Shown here: positions 42,470 through 54,820 of the stretch, piece after piece
How positions within the stretch are numbered: the first letter of the stretch is position 1
Layout: each line of letters begins with the position of its first letter
Assembly (NCBI RefSeq): GCF_031143425.1
Contig: NC_090448.1
Location: 335,680,177-335,744,176 of the forward strand
Source of the DNA: Pleurodeles waltl
Lineage: Eukaryota > Chordata > Amphibia > Caudata > Salamandridae
Direction of reading: 5' to 3'
Length of the DNA stretch: 64,000 bases
The notes under the pieces: model-generated
What the model saw: the letters and a program-made list of their open reading frames with translations, nothing else
Databases searched by the model: none
Told to the model about the DNA's origin: nothing
Program-made: the position numbers and the translations under genes

Positions 42470-44990
42470 TACACCCTTTTTTATATGGTTAGCCCCCCAC
42501 TTTTTGCCTGTTTCTTATGTGGCTTTGACTGTTAGTGCACTGGGCCCCTGCTAACCAGGTACCCAGTGCCAGATTCCCTTTCCCCAAAACTGCACAGTAG
42601 ATTTGCACAATTGGATAACTCTTTAACTACCACTTTAAGTGCCTAGTAAATGTTACCCCTGGTACCTAGGGCACTAAGGAAAGTCTCTGACGGCTACAGC
42701 ACCAGTTGTGCCCAGGGACCTCTCACCAAACCCACAAAGTGCTGCCATTGCAGACCATGTGTTGGTGTAGGCTAAGTAGAAAACGCGACCTGTCACATCC
42801 CTGTGTGCCAGGTCCCCTATCACTACATGTGCCAGATAAGTCACCCCTTAAGGCAGGGTGCATCCAGCACATGTAAGGGCATATATGCATGAGTAGACAT
42901 GCCCCTGTTATGTCTCTGTCAATTCTGAGACATAGTAAGTGAACAGGGAAGGACCAAAATGCCAGGCCAGGTCCTACCCGAACCAGAACACAAGCAACCC
43001 AGGAATGGTTTTGGCCTTATTCTTTTTCATCAGCCAGCTATCACATGATTCCAGTGGCACAGTGAGTAGGGTCCCACGTCTGAACATACCCAAGTTCCTC
43101 AGCTACATGAAGGCTTCTCCAAATCCTGGAATGTTTGGTATCAAACATCTCGTAATAAACCCTCACTGACCCCAGTGATGGATTTATTAATAAAGGCACA
43201 CATAGGGCACCTTAGAAATGACCACTGAAAAACTACCAGCCACTACTGTGCTGACTGACCCTCAAGGTGAGAGCCAGCGCTCTTCAGGGCCTGAGATAAA
43301 AGCCTGCACTGGGCAGAGGTGTGACCTCCTTTCCCCAGGGGGATGGAAATTTCAAGGCGGGAAACTTCAAAGGCCTTGCTGCCTTTGTGATGCGACCCAG
43401 GTCTCTCCAAATGGCAGAGATGGCCAATCCCCCCTGTGCTGACTCCACGTTTGGCAGGCAGCACAGCTGTGAAAATTAGGCAGCTTAGCAGGTGTGCCCA
43501 CTTCATGTCAGTCACACCCCCTAAGGTGGAGGAGCTGAAGTTGACACCACTTCTCAAATTCCTCCATCTTGCTTGGAAGGAATTAGGCCACTAGTGTTAT
43601 AGCTATGCCCACTTCCCAACAGAAGTGGTCATAAGAAAGGTGCACTCACCCTACAGGTGGTCAGCCATTGGCTACTGCATTGCACTCCCTGTAATGCCCC
43701 TAAGTTGAGTATTTAGGAGGCACCCCTAATCCTTAGAACTCAGATCCTGATGACCTACGAAGACAAGGATAAATAAGAGTTGCACCCGCAGAAGAGGAAA
43801 AGAAGCAGCAGCTAACCATGCCTGACTGCCTGCTGATCTCAAAGAACTCTCCCCAAGAAGCCAACTCGTCCAGCCTACAACAAAGACTCAAGTCTCCTGG
43901 GAGCAGTGGACCTGCTCTGCAACAAGAAACTCCAAGGAAAAACAGCTGCTGCAATCCCAAAGACCCGACCACTGGAGGGACCACTGCACTCAACGTCCAC
44001 AATCTGAGGTGAAGCCAACCAGCAGTGCCAACACAGGTCCCCAGCTGCCCAGAGACCGAGACCAGTGTGGTCTCACCCACCTCAGCAGGCAGGTCCCTTC
44101 TCCCACAGCCTGTTGGTGAGAGAAAACCCGACACATCTAGCAACCACTGCACCCGTGACCCAGAACCCCATCTGAGGCTGAGGTGGGTCACTGGTGCTAA
44201 CGAAGTACCCCTGCTCCAAAGAGCTCAAGACCACCCTAGGTCCACCCCTGCCGGACTCCCAACGACACCTGCAGCTTCAACATGCCAGACACCCTGACCG
44301 CGAGTGCTCCCGGATGAAAAAACCTGATGCCTAAAGACACCCCTGCATCCTTCGCATAGGGGACGAGGACCAAAGGTGCATGTATGTCCCGTACACCCCA
44401 AGTCTACTACTTATCTGCTTTTTGTCCGTGACTGGCTTCCTAGCCAGAGCCTGCAGCCTTGCAACTCCCCTAGAGAACCATTGGGTACCCAGCACCTTAC
44501 TGTATCTCAGCACTCCGCCGTCCCAGTGCTGCACAGTGTGTCCTGTTGGTGTGGTCCTGATTAGTACCCAGTACTTACCTTTGCTCCCTGAGCTCAACCT
44601 TGTAACTCGTTGTTAACCCTGTGTTTGCTGAACATTGTTTTTCCTCCATATGATAACATTGGAGAATGCTGAAAATTGCACTGTCTGTTTTTTAAACTGC
44701 AAAGTACTTATGCTTAAACGTCTACTTACCCGATTACATACTTCTTGGGTTTAAAACATATATACAAATATATATATATTTTTTTATTGGTCTCAGATTT
44801 ATTTTAAGTGAGTTTCTCATTTATTGCCTATGTGCGTCCAACAAATGCTTAGCACTATTCTCTGATAAGCCTAACTGGGTGCCCACAATATCACAAAATA
44901 GAGCATTAGTCCCATCTACTTTTGCCTCTGCAAAACCAACCGGGGATCCACTGGACTCTGTGAACAGTGTACTTCATTTTACATGCCTAG
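42470..44990 (+). mobile_element. L-family element (L7, intermediate type)
   Basis: Plus-strand copy. GGTTAGCCCCCCACTTTTTGCC near 42489 is the usual 5' block. The tandem hairpins occur at 43131-43148 and 43163-43178. The CTCTGATAAGCCTAACTGGGTG block near 44859 and the TCATTTATTGCCTATGTG block near 44817 match the L9 3' part. Both terminal octamers have decayed (the end would be near 44990). The many short ORFs are not conserved between copies. Confidence 0.7.
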
Positions 44991-45009
44991 CGGTGAGGCC
45001 TCAACCGTG

Positions 45010-45205
45010 TATCACAACCACGGAAACAAGTGTGCCATCTGTGTCATGCCCAGCAGTCCAAGCGATCAACCCTATCTCATGCCCAGGAGACCAACATAAC
45101 ATCTGTGTCACACCCAGAGGTCCAAGCGATAAACCCGGAGTCACACCCAGGGGACAAGCATACCATCTGCGCCATGCCCAGCAGTACAGGAGGAAAAACA
45201 AAAAA
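45010..45205. repeat. Short tandem repeat, unit about 64 bp
   Basis: Two and a half units starting at the CCATCTGTGTCATGCCCAGC motif near 45038 and CATCTGTGTCACACCCAG near 45100, then CATCTGCGCCATGCCCAG near 45165. Each unit looks like two diverged halves of about 32 bp (CATGCCCAG(C/G)AG recurring). Confidence 0.6.
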
Positions 45206-45246
45206 AGAAAAACAATCACCCGCCTAGTACGCTATTGAAACAAGCA

Positions 45247-45300
45247 TTTACAATGCAATAGGTCTCACATTTCTGAGATTAGAGCTACTGGCATTGTAAA
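45247..45300. repeat. Small hairpin element
   Basis: Perfect 10-bp inverted repeat TTTACAATGC (45247-45256) and GCATTGTAAA (45291-45300) around a 34-bp interior. It could be a fragment of a larger repeat or SINE; no target duplication is evident. Confidence 0.45.
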
Positions 45301-45349
45301 TAACAATGTCTTTTACCTATGTGTTTCGGTTTGGAGTTAAGTGGATGTA

Positions 45350-46547
45350 TGAACAGACACACAGTTGCAGCACTGTCAAGGGGACTAAGAATGAGGAAGT
45401 AATGCAGGGACATATAAGCAGCTGCAGCATTGTTTACAGGACTAAGAATGAGGAATTACACTCGTACCAGAGAAACAGCTAGCAGCACTGTCTAGAGGAC
45501 TTAGTATGTGGAATTACCACTCAGACTGGAGAAGCAGCTAGCAGGACTGCCTAGAGGACTTAGAATGAGTAATTACAAGAGGACTTAAAATGAGGTATTA
45601 TTGTGTGGACCAGAGAAGCAACTGCAGCACTGTCTACAGGACTAAGAATGAAGAATTACCACTAGGGCCAGAGAAGCAGCTACAGCACTGTCCAGAGGAC
45701 TTAAAATGAGGAATTACTAATGGGACCAGAGAAGCAGCTAGCAGGTCTGTCTTGCTTGGAGATTTAAAATGAGGAATTACGACTGGGACCAGAGAAGCAG
45801 CTAGCAGCATTGTCTAAAGGACTCATAATGAGGAATTACCAACAGGACCAGAGAAGCAGCTTGCAGCACTTCCTTGAGGCCCAAGAATGAGGAATTACCA
45901 CACTGGGACCAGAGAAGCAGCTTGCACCACTGCCTAGAGGACTTAGATTGAAGAATTACCGATGGGACCAGAGAAGCAGCTGCAGCACTGTCTATAGACC
46001 TAAGAATGAGAAATTACCACTGTAATCAGAGAAGCAGCTGCTGCGCTGCCTAGAGGACTTAGAATGAGGAATTGCTGACAGGTCTAGAGAAGCAGCACTC
46101 TCTAGAGGACTAAGAATGAGGAATGCCACTGGGACCAGAACAGCAGCTGGCAGCACTTCCTAGAGAATTTAGAATTAGGAATTACCGACAGGTGCAGAGA
46201 AGCAACTGCAGCACTGTTTAGAGAATTTAAAATTAGGAATTTCCACTGGCACCAGAGAAGCAGCTTGCAGCACTACCTAGAGGATTTAGAATGAGGAATT
46301 ATCAACAGTTCCAGGGAAGCAGCTGCAGCACTGTGTAGAGGACTAAGAATGAGGAAGTACCACTGGGACCCGAGAAGCAGCTGGCAGCAAATCCTAGCGG
46401 ACTTAGAATGAGAAATTGCCGATAAGTGCAGAGAAGCAGCTGCAGCACTGTGTAGAGGACTTAGAATTAGGAATTACCAATGGGACCAGAGAAGCAGCTA
46501 GCAGCACTTTCTAGAGGACTTAGAATGAGGAATTACCAACAGGCCAA
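45350..46547. repeat. Minisatellite, unit about 58 bp, about 20 copies
   Basis: Degenerate tandem array. Each unit carries GAGAAGCAGCT(A/G)GCAGCACT, (C)TAGAGGACTTAGAATGAGG and AATTACC blocks. Spacing is mostly 57-60 bp with a few short units (near 45565). It ends abruptly inside a unit at 46547, where L8 starts, so L8 landed within or at the edge of the array. Confidence 0.9.
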
Positions 46548-49055
46548 TGTAGGAAAGTACCCTCTTTTTGGCATGGTTAGCCCCACTTTTTGCCTGCTGT
46601 CAGTGTGTTTTGACTGTTTTGACTGGGATCCTGCTAACAAGGACCCCAGTGATTGTGCTCTCTCCCGCTGAATTTGGTTGCTTAGGACTTTGCACATCCC
46701 ACAATCGGCATACTGGTCCCCCATAGAAGTCCCTAATATATGGTACTTAGGTACCCAGGGCATTGGGGCACCAGGGGTTCCCCATGGGCTGCATGTATTG
46801 TGTCATCAATGGAAGCCCATGCAAAATGGGTCTGCAGGTCTGCCCTTGGATCCTGCGTGAAAAGATGCATGCACCCTTTCACTACAGGTCACTACACCAG
46901 GTCACTGTAAGTCACCCCTATGGAAGCCCATCCTAGCCCAAAGGGCAGGGTGCAGGTACCTGTGTGCGAGGGCATCCCTGCATGAGCAGAGGTGCCCCTA
47001 CAAACTCAAGCCCCATTACACTGGACTTCGTAAGTGCGGGGTAGCCATTTTACCCGTGTACTGGACATAGGCCACTACCTATGGACATGTTTGGTATCAA
47101 ACATGTTGGAATCATACCACAATACTGTTGCCAGTATTGGTTATATGTTTCCATGCACTCTGGAGGCTCCTTCGAGGACCTCCAGAATTTCTGACAGTCT
47201 TTTGGGGTTTTCCGGGCAGCCTGCCCTTCTGCTACCCCTCAGACTGATTTCTGCCCTCCTGCTGCTTGACCAACTCAGGCAGAGTTAGGCAGAACAAAGG
47301 ATTTCCTGTCTTGATTCCGCCATCTGAAATCCAAGGTGGGCAGAGGCCCCCGGGAGCATCTGAGTGGCAAGGTCAGGTAGGTGACGTCACATCACTCTCC
47401 TGATGAGTGGCAATCCTGCTAGGGACAAATCCCCCTACCTGGGCTATTTATGGCCTCCCTCTTGGGAATCCTCAGATTCGACGTGCAAGATTCCAGCATG
47501 ACTCCTCTGCAATGTTGACTTCATCTTCAGACCACTGGGGCTGCAACGGGACCCTCCAGGAACCTACAATCTGCAACTACAACAACAACTCCAATTTGCA
47601 ACATTCTTTCTCCCGCTCCTTCCAGCAACTGCAACATTTCCTCAGCTGTGCATCCACTGAGGGCGAAGAATCTTCAGCTTGGACAAGAAGTAAGAAGGAA
47701 TCTCCCTTGGAGTGAAGGAGTCACTCCCCTGCATCCGCAGGCACCAATAGCAACGACCGGCTGTATGGATCCTCTCTCCTCCGGAACTGCTTGGATCTTG
47801 CATCACACGTGGTGGTCTGGAGTGGTCCAGTTGGTCCTCTCTACCAGCTGTCCAACTTGGGAGACTGTAGGCCCATGCCTCTCCTTGACGGACAGTAACC
47901 ATGTGCACTGCGACTCTTGCAGCTACTGAGGCTTGTTTGCTCCTCCTCCATGGGATCTTCAGGCTGCCTTTAGCCCCAGCCCACAGCATTTCTTCCTGCA
48001 AAGCAAAGTCTCCTGCCTGCTGCTCCAGCGACATGGGACACTCCTCCAGGTATGCTGATTGGGCCTCACTGTGACTCCTGTTCCTGCTGCCAGTGGGTAG
48101 CCTGTGGTGGCTGCCTCCTCTTCTTGTGACCCTCCCATCTGCTGAGGGTCACCCTGGACTCCCCTCCTTGGGTCGAGTCCATTGGACCTTGCTGGTTCTC
48201 TTCAGCCTTGCAAACCTTCTCCGTACTTGCAACTGCCAAGGCTTGTTGGTGGTTTTCCAGCACCACTCACCGACTGCATCACGACCGCTGACGTGGAACA
48301 TCACTTGCATCACTCCTGAGGCTCCTCTTCAGCTCCTGTGCTGCCCTGCTGATCTTCTTCGTCCACTGTCGACCTGGTCCTGCATCCACAGGAGGGTGGG
48401 TAGTGGCTCCTGCCACAACCGGACACTCCATTGCGAACTGGACTTGGTCCCCTTCCTTTGCAAGTCCTCTTCTGTCAGGATCCACCTTTGGGTTCTTGCA
48501 GTCTTGCATAATTCTTTTCCAAAGTCCTATAGGTTTTGGGGAAAACCAGGTACTTACCTCTGCTCTTCTGGTCGCTGGGGGTCCCTCTGGTACTTACCTC
48601 TTGTGACTCCTAGTTCCTTCAGCTCCCCTCTACTGACTATGCCTTCCTTAGGTGGGGGACTGCCTTTCACATTCCACTTTTTTAGTATATGGTTTGGCCC
48701 TCCCCTAGGGTCCTCACTATTTGCTATTGCATTTACCAATGCCTATTGCTTTCTATGCTGTTTACTGATTGCTAATGTGCATATAATAGAGTGTTTACTT
48801 ACCTCCAGTTGAGGAATTGCCTATTCAGTGTGTTCTAGTATATGTGTTACTATAATAAAGTACCTTTATTTTTTATAACAGTGTGTGGTTATTTTATGTG
48901 TGTAAGTGCTGCATGACTATTATGGTATTGCATAAGCTTTGCATGCCTCCTAGATAGGTCTTGGATGCTCATCCACAGCTACTTCTAGAGAACCCTGGCT
49001 TCCTAGACACTGCCTACACTTCACTAATAGGGGATACCTGGACCTAGTATAGGTC
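46548..49055 (+). mobile_element. L-family element (L8, first subfamily)
   Basis: Starts TGTAGGAAAGTACCCTC at the minisatellite edge. Blocks in order: ACTTTTTGCCTG, GGTACTTAGGTACCCAGGGC, tandem hairpins 47085-47106 and 47120-47139, a GAGTGAAGGAGTCACTCC palindrome near 47710, and AATAAAGTACCTTTATT near 48855 (a polyadenylation-type signal about 190 bp before the end). The 3' octamer is missing; homology stops near 49055 after GGACCTAGTATAGGT. No conserved ORF. Confidence 0.75.
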
Positions 49056-49700
49056 AGTTAGAATGCAATGTCACAAAGCTTTTTACCTTTAACTTTATTA
49101 GCACTCCCATCGGGTGAACGCGTTCGGCTCAACAACAAGACCACACAGGAAGTAAAGACATTTCGAAAGCAGGGGCAGAACCGAAAGTGAAAAATAGTGT
49201 GTTTAACCAAAACTACATGCACAAAAGGGCAAGCCTACAAATAATAGGGGCATACTCCAGGGAGGGGTTGAGACACAAAGGAGGGACAAATAAACACTGA
49301 CCACAGAGAAGTAAGCCTTTACAAAGGACACACAAAGCGACATATAAAAAGCGATGATCACACAGTAGAACACAGCAAATCTCAAAGAGACAGTGCATTC
49401 GCTGCCTAGGCGAGACCTTAAAAGGTGACTTCCACGGGTTATGTTTTTTTCTAGTCTGCATACACCAAATGCTGTGACTAAGACTGTGATTTAGTTTCTT
49501 GCTTCTTACCCTTCTGACAGCGGCTTCAGGATGGACCTCTGCCCCATGGATTCAGGAGAGATTCCAATGAATTGCGGCATCTACTCACCTTTCCTTGTTG
49601 CACAAATGTGAATCTGTCTGGGTGGGGTCACCTTCCTTCGGTTGCAGTCAGGCCCGAGGAACCAATCAGCTCCTGGCTGGCTTGCCAAAATGGTGTTAGA
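49056..49700 (-). other. Unassigned retroelement-like interval
   Basis: No protein recognised. On the minus strand a TGCTAATAAAGTT signal (about 49098-49110) lies some 40 bp before the left edge, so this may be the 3' end of a polyadenylated element. On the plus strand CATATAAAAAGC near 49339 is TATA-like. The family is unclear. Confidence 0.3.
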
Positions 49701-49894
49701 TGAACAAGTTACTTACCTTTGGTAACAAATTATCTGGTAGAGACTATCTAGCTGCAGATTCCTTACCCGACGTCAGCTTCAAATCCAGAATTTTTCTGCT
49801 GAGCAGTACCTTGTGCCCGACCAGATAATTTGTTACTGAAGAAAAGTAACTTGTTCATCTGATAGAGACTTCTACCTGCAGATTCCTCACCTTA
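49701..49894. repeat. DIRS 3' terminal repeat (shortened) and ICR (copy D7)
   Basis: Arm 49701-49767 (GTTACTTACCTTTGGTAAC then TCTGGTAGAGAC and CTGCAGATTCC). Only about 50 bp of leader remain (AAATCCAGAATTTTTCTGC), then a second arm from 49816 (CCAGATAATTTGTTACTGAAG) and its hairpin partner 49856-49894 (CATCTGATAGAGACTTC). The same order as D4, with most of the leader deleted, including the TATA core. Confidence 0.65.
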
Positions 49895-50937
49895 GAATAC
49901 ATACCCAAGCCATAACCTTCTGGCGGTGGGCTGCGGACATATACTTTATACAAGAAAGTCCTGTAGGACCGAGTGAGCAAAATGCCCTTCTCTCCTCACC
50001 TATCATTCCAGGCAGTAGTGCCTTGCGGTCGTGTGCAAGGAAGCCCACGTTGCTGCCTGACAGATGTCTAGGACCGGTATGCTTTGAGTCAATGCCGTGG
50101 TAGCAGCTTTCCCCCTTGTTGGGGGAGCTCTCAAGTCCTGGGGAGGCTGCTTCTTAGCCAATGCGTAGCAGATTGTGATACAGAGAACGACCCAGCGCAA
50201 AATGGTTTGTTTCTGAACTGCCCGACCCTTCTTTGCACCAACGCACCCCACAAAGAGTTGGTCTTCCACCCAGAACTCTTGTGAGGTCAGGGTAGAAAGA
50301 CAACGCTCCTTTTGGGTCCAGACAGTCGAGGCGCCCCTCTTCCTTAGAGGGATGCGGTGGAGCAAAGAAGGTGGGCAGGGTGATGTTCTGACCCAGATGA
50401 AAAGGGGTCACCACCTTGGGAGGAAAGAGGCACGAGTTCTGAGAACCACATTATCAGGTTATACCGTGAGACACGGCGGTTCTGATGATAAAGCCTGCAT
50501 CTCAAATACCCTCCTGGTAGATGTGATCACCACTAAGAAGGCTGTTTTGATGGTGAGGAGCCGGAGAGGACAATGACCTAAAGTGAGCACCAGATTAAGG
50601 TTCCACTGGGGCATAACAAAAGGCGTAGGTGGAAACATACGTACAAGCCCTTTTAAGAATCCCTGTTCAATAGGAGACTTAAAGACTGTTGATCAGGCAG
50701 TTGAAGAAAAGCAGATAAGGCAGAAAGATAGCCCTTAAGACTTCCTAAGGCGGAACCCTGTTAGACGAGTGTCAGAATGAAAAGAAGGATATTAGAAAGA
50801 GAATAAGAGGATCAATAGACCTCTGTACAATATAATACAGAACGCTTCCAACGGCAGGCGTAAACCGTCTTGGTAGAGGGATGCCTGGCTGCCAGAATTA
50901 CATTACAGACTTTGAATGGGAGGTCATTGTAGGAAAA
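49895..50937 (-). pseudogene. DIRS tyrosine recombinase (copy D7)
   Basis: Read from the right: CNVILAARHPSTKTVYACRW (about 50830-50900), then decayed central domain, MVTPFHLGQNITLPTFFAPP (50414 downward) and SKEEGRLDCLDP. Next come LDDQLFVGCVGAKKGRAVQ-type sequence, LAKKQPPQDLRAPPTRGKAA (the expected catalytic His of HSTR is Pro: APPTRG) and ASLHTTARHYCLE with the Tyr kept. The open stretch 50003-50365 covers the C-terminal half. The gene is cut at 50937 by L9. Confidence 0.8.
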
Positions 50938-53900
50938 TGGTGCCTTGTTGCAGTACCCCCCACACTTTTTGCCTGATATTGATGCTGACTTGACTGAGAA
51001 GCGTGCTGGGACCCTGCTACCCAACCCCAGCACCAGTGTTATTTCACTAAAAATGTACCGTTGTTTCCACAGTTGGTACACCCCTGGCACACAGACAAGT
51101 CCCTTGTAAAAGGTACCAGTGGTACCAAGGGCCCTGTGACAAGGTCCCTAAGGGCTGCAGCATGTGTTGTGCCACCCTAAGGGACCCCTCACCTAACACA
51201 TGCACACTTCCATTGCAGATTGTGTGTGTTGGTGGGGAGAAAAAGGCAAAGTCGGCATGGCATCTCCCTCAGAATGTCATGCACACAAAATACTAACTGT
51301 GGCATAGGTAAGTCACCCCTCTAGCAGGCCTTAAGGGAGGGTTCATTATACCACAGGTGAGGGCATAGCTGCATGAGCAATATGCCCCTACAGTGTCTAA
51401 GGCCATTCTTAGACATTGTAAGTACAGTATGGCCATATTAAGTATATGGTCTGAGTAAGGAAATTCCTCCTTGGCATGGTTACCCCCTAACTTTTTGCCT
51501 TTGCTGATGACAAGTTTTGACTGAAAGTGTGCTGGAACCCTTCTAGCCAGGCCCCAGCACCAGTGTTCTTTCCTTAAACTGTACCTTTGCTTCCACAATT
51601 GGCACAGCCCTGGCACTCAGGTAAGTCCCTTGTAACTGGTACCCCTGTTACCAAGGGCCCTGATGCCAGGGAAGGTCTCTAAGGGCTGCTGCATGTCTTA
51701 TGCCACCCTGGGGACCCCTCACTCAGCACATGCACACTGCCTCACAGCTTGTGTGTGCTGGTGGGGAGAAACTGACTAAGTCGACATGGCACTCCCCTCA
51801 GAGTGCCATGCCAACCTCACACTGCCTGTGGCATAGGTAAGTCACCCCTCTAGCAGGCCTCACAGCCCTAAGGCAGGGTTCATTATACCACAGGTGAGGG
51901 CATATGTGCATGAGCACTATGCCCCGACAGTGACTAAGCAAAACCTTAGACAATGTAAGTGCAGGGTAGCCATAAGAGTATATGGTCTGGGAGTTTGTCA
52001 AACACGAACTCCACAGTTCCATAATAGCTACACTGAAATCTGGGAAGTTTGGTATCAAGCTTCTCTGCACAATAAATGCACACTGATGCCAGTGTGCAAT
52101 TTATTGTAACATACACCCAGAGGGCATCTTAGAGATGCCCCTTGAATACCAATCCGACTTCTAGTGTAGGCTGACCAGTTTCTGCCAGCCTGCCACACAC
52201 CACATGCCACATGGGGAGAGTGCCTTTGTCACAATGTGGCCTAGAACAAAGCCTGTGCTGTGTGGAGGTGCTTTTCACCTTTCCCTGCAGGAACTGTAAC
52301 ACATGGCGGTGAGCTCACTCAGGTAAGTCCCTTGTAACTGGTACCCCTGGTACCAAGGGCCCTGATGCCAGGGAAGGTCTCTAAGGGCTGCTGCATGTCT
52401 TATGCCACCCTGGGGACCCCTCACTCAGCACATGCACACTGCCTCACAGCTTGTGTGTGCTGGTGGGGAGAAACTGACTAAGTCGACATGGCACTCCCCT
52501 CAGAGTGCCATGCCAACCTCACACTGCCTGTGGCATAGGTAAGTCACCCCTCTAGCAGGCCTCACAGCCCTAAGGCAGGGTTCATTATACCACAGGTGAG
52601 GGCATATGTGCATGAGCACTATGCCCCGACAGTGACTAAGCAAAACCTTAGACAATGTAAGTGCAGGGTAGCCATAAGAGTATATGGTCTGGGAGTTTGT
52701 CAAACACGAACTCCACAGTTCCATAATAGCTACACTGAAATCTGGGAAGTTTGGTATCAAGCTTCTCTGCACAATAAATGCACACTGATGCCAGTGTGCA
52801 ATTTATTGTAACATACACCCAGAGGGCATCTTAGAGATGCCCCCTGAATACCAATCCGACTTCTAGTGTAGGCTGACCAGTTTCTGCCAGCCTGCCACAC
52901 ACCACATGCCACATGGGGAGAGTGCCTTTGTCACAATGTGGCCTAGAACAAAGCCTGTGCTGTGTGGAGGTGCTTTTCACCTTTCCCTGCAGGAACTGTA
53001 ACACGTGGCGGTGAGCCTTAAAGGCTCACCCCTTTTGTTACAGCACCCCAGGGCATCCCAGCTAGTGGAGATGCCCGCCCCTCCGGCCACTGCCCCCACT
53101 TTTGGCGGCAAGAATGGAGGAGATAATGAGAAAAACAAGGAGTCACCACCCACCAGTCAGGACAGCCCTAAGGTGTCCGGAGCTGAGGTGATCCCTGCCT
53201 TTAGAAATCCTCCTTCTTAGTTTTGGAGGATTCCCCCAATAGGATTAGGCATGTGTCCCCCTCCCCACCGGGAGGAGGCAAAAAGAAGGTGTAGCCACCC
53301 TCAAGGACATTGGCTACTGCCCTCCCAGACCTAAACACACCCCTAAATTCAGTATTTAGGGGCACCTCAGAACCTAGGAAACTAGATTCCTGCAACCTGA
53401 AGAAACAATAAGGACTGCTGACCTACAAGCCTGCAGAGAAGACAGACAACGACAACTGCTTTGGCCCCAGCCCTCCTGGCATGTCTCCAACTTCGAAAAC
53501 CTGCAACCAGCGACGCATCCGACAGGGACCAGCAACCTCTCAAGCCTCAGAGGACTGCTCTGGACTAAAGGACCAAGAAACTCCTGTGAGCAGCGGCCCT
53601 GCTCAACACCAGCAACTTAATTGCAACAAAGAAGTAACCTTCAAAGACTTCACGTTTCCCGCCGGAAGCGTGAGACTTCACACTCTGCAGCAGACGCCCC
53701 CGGCTCGAGATCCAGAGAACCAACACCACAGGGAGGACTCCCCGGCGACTGCGTCCCCGTGAGTAGCTCGAGACGACCCCCCCCCCCCCCGGACGCCCAC
53801 AGCAACGCCTGCAGAGAGAATCCAGAGGCTCCCCCTGACCGTGACTGCCTGTAACAAGGGACCCAACGCCTGGAACACGCACTGCACCCGCAGTCCCCAG

Positions 53901-54820
53901 GACCTGAAGGAACCGAATCTCAGTGCAGGAGTGACCCCCAGGCGATCCTCTGCCTAGCCCAGGTGGTGGCTGTCCCTTGGTGCCCCCCCCTGTGCCTGCC
54001 TGCACCGCTAGAGTGACCGCCCAGGTACCACAACTGAAACCTATCTAAAACCCAACGCCTGCTTTGCACACTGCACCCTGCTGCCCCTGTGCCGATGAGG
54101 GTGTGTTTTGTGTGCCTACTTGTGTCCCCCCAGTGCTCTACAAAACCCCCCTGGTCTGTCCCCCGAGGACGCAGGTACTTACCTGCTGGCAGACTGGAAG
54201 TGGAGCACCCCTGTTCTCCATAGGCACCTATGTGTTTTGGGCACCTCTTTGACCTCTGCACCTGACCTGCCCTGAGCTGCTGGTGTGGTAACTTTGGGGT
54301 TGCCTTGAACCCCCAACGGTGGGCTGCCTATGCCCAGGAAGACTTGTAAGTGTCTTAATTACCTCACAATCTAACCTTTACTTACCTCCCCCCAGGAACT
54401 GTTGATTTTTGCACTGTCTCCACTGTTAAAATAGCTTATTGCCATTTTAACAAGGACTGTATATGATATTGCTATTATTCAAAGTTCCTAACTTACCTGT
54501 GTGAATTACCTTGCATTTTATGTGTTTACTTCAAATCTTGAACCAGTGGTTCTTAAAATAAGCTAAGAAAATATATTTTTCTATATAAAAACCTATTGGC
54601 CTGGAGTTAAGTTTTTGATTGTGTGTTCCTCATTTATTGCCTGTGTGTACAACAAATGCTTAACACTACCCTCTGATAAGCCTACTGCTCGACCACACTA
54701 CTACAAAATAGAGCATTAGAATTATCTAATTTTGCCACTATCTTACCTCTTAGGGATACCCTTGGGCTCTGCACACTATTTCTTACTTTGAAATAGCATA
54801 TACAGAGCCACCTTCCTACA
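50938..54820 (+). mobile_element. L-family element (L9, second subfamily) with internal duplications
   Basis: Starts TGTAGGAAAATGG and ends CCTTCCTACA. The first 510 bp (50938-51447) are a head fragment, and a second head begins at 51448 (TAAGGAAATTCCTCC). A 702-bp block is then tandemly duplicated (51614-53017). Landmarks: hairpins at 52044-52063 and 52077-52098 (repeated at +702), GGCGGCAAGAATGG near 53103, and AGGCATAAG-type CTCTGATAAGCCTACTGC near 54674. No coding gene; the 146-codon ORF at 53565-54005 is antisense and not conserved. Confidence 0.75.
51614..53017. repeat. 702-bp recent tandem duplication inside L9
   Basis: 51614-52315 and 52316-53017 differ at only about three places that I can see (for example near 51657/52359, 52140/52842 and 52301/53003). 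The junction GGTGAGC|TCACTCAGG fuses the unit's end to its start. Two 90-codon ORFs are word-for-word copies at the same offset. Confidence 0.95.

Noticed and set aside
45350..46547. CRISPR-like array of regular repeats
   Set aside because: The repeats are contiguous and degenerate without unique spacers, and the surroundings are eukaryotic transposons.
53565..54005. 146-codon minus ORF in L9
   Set aside because: Not conserved in L5, L6 or L7 at the same position; it depends on a poly-C/G run.
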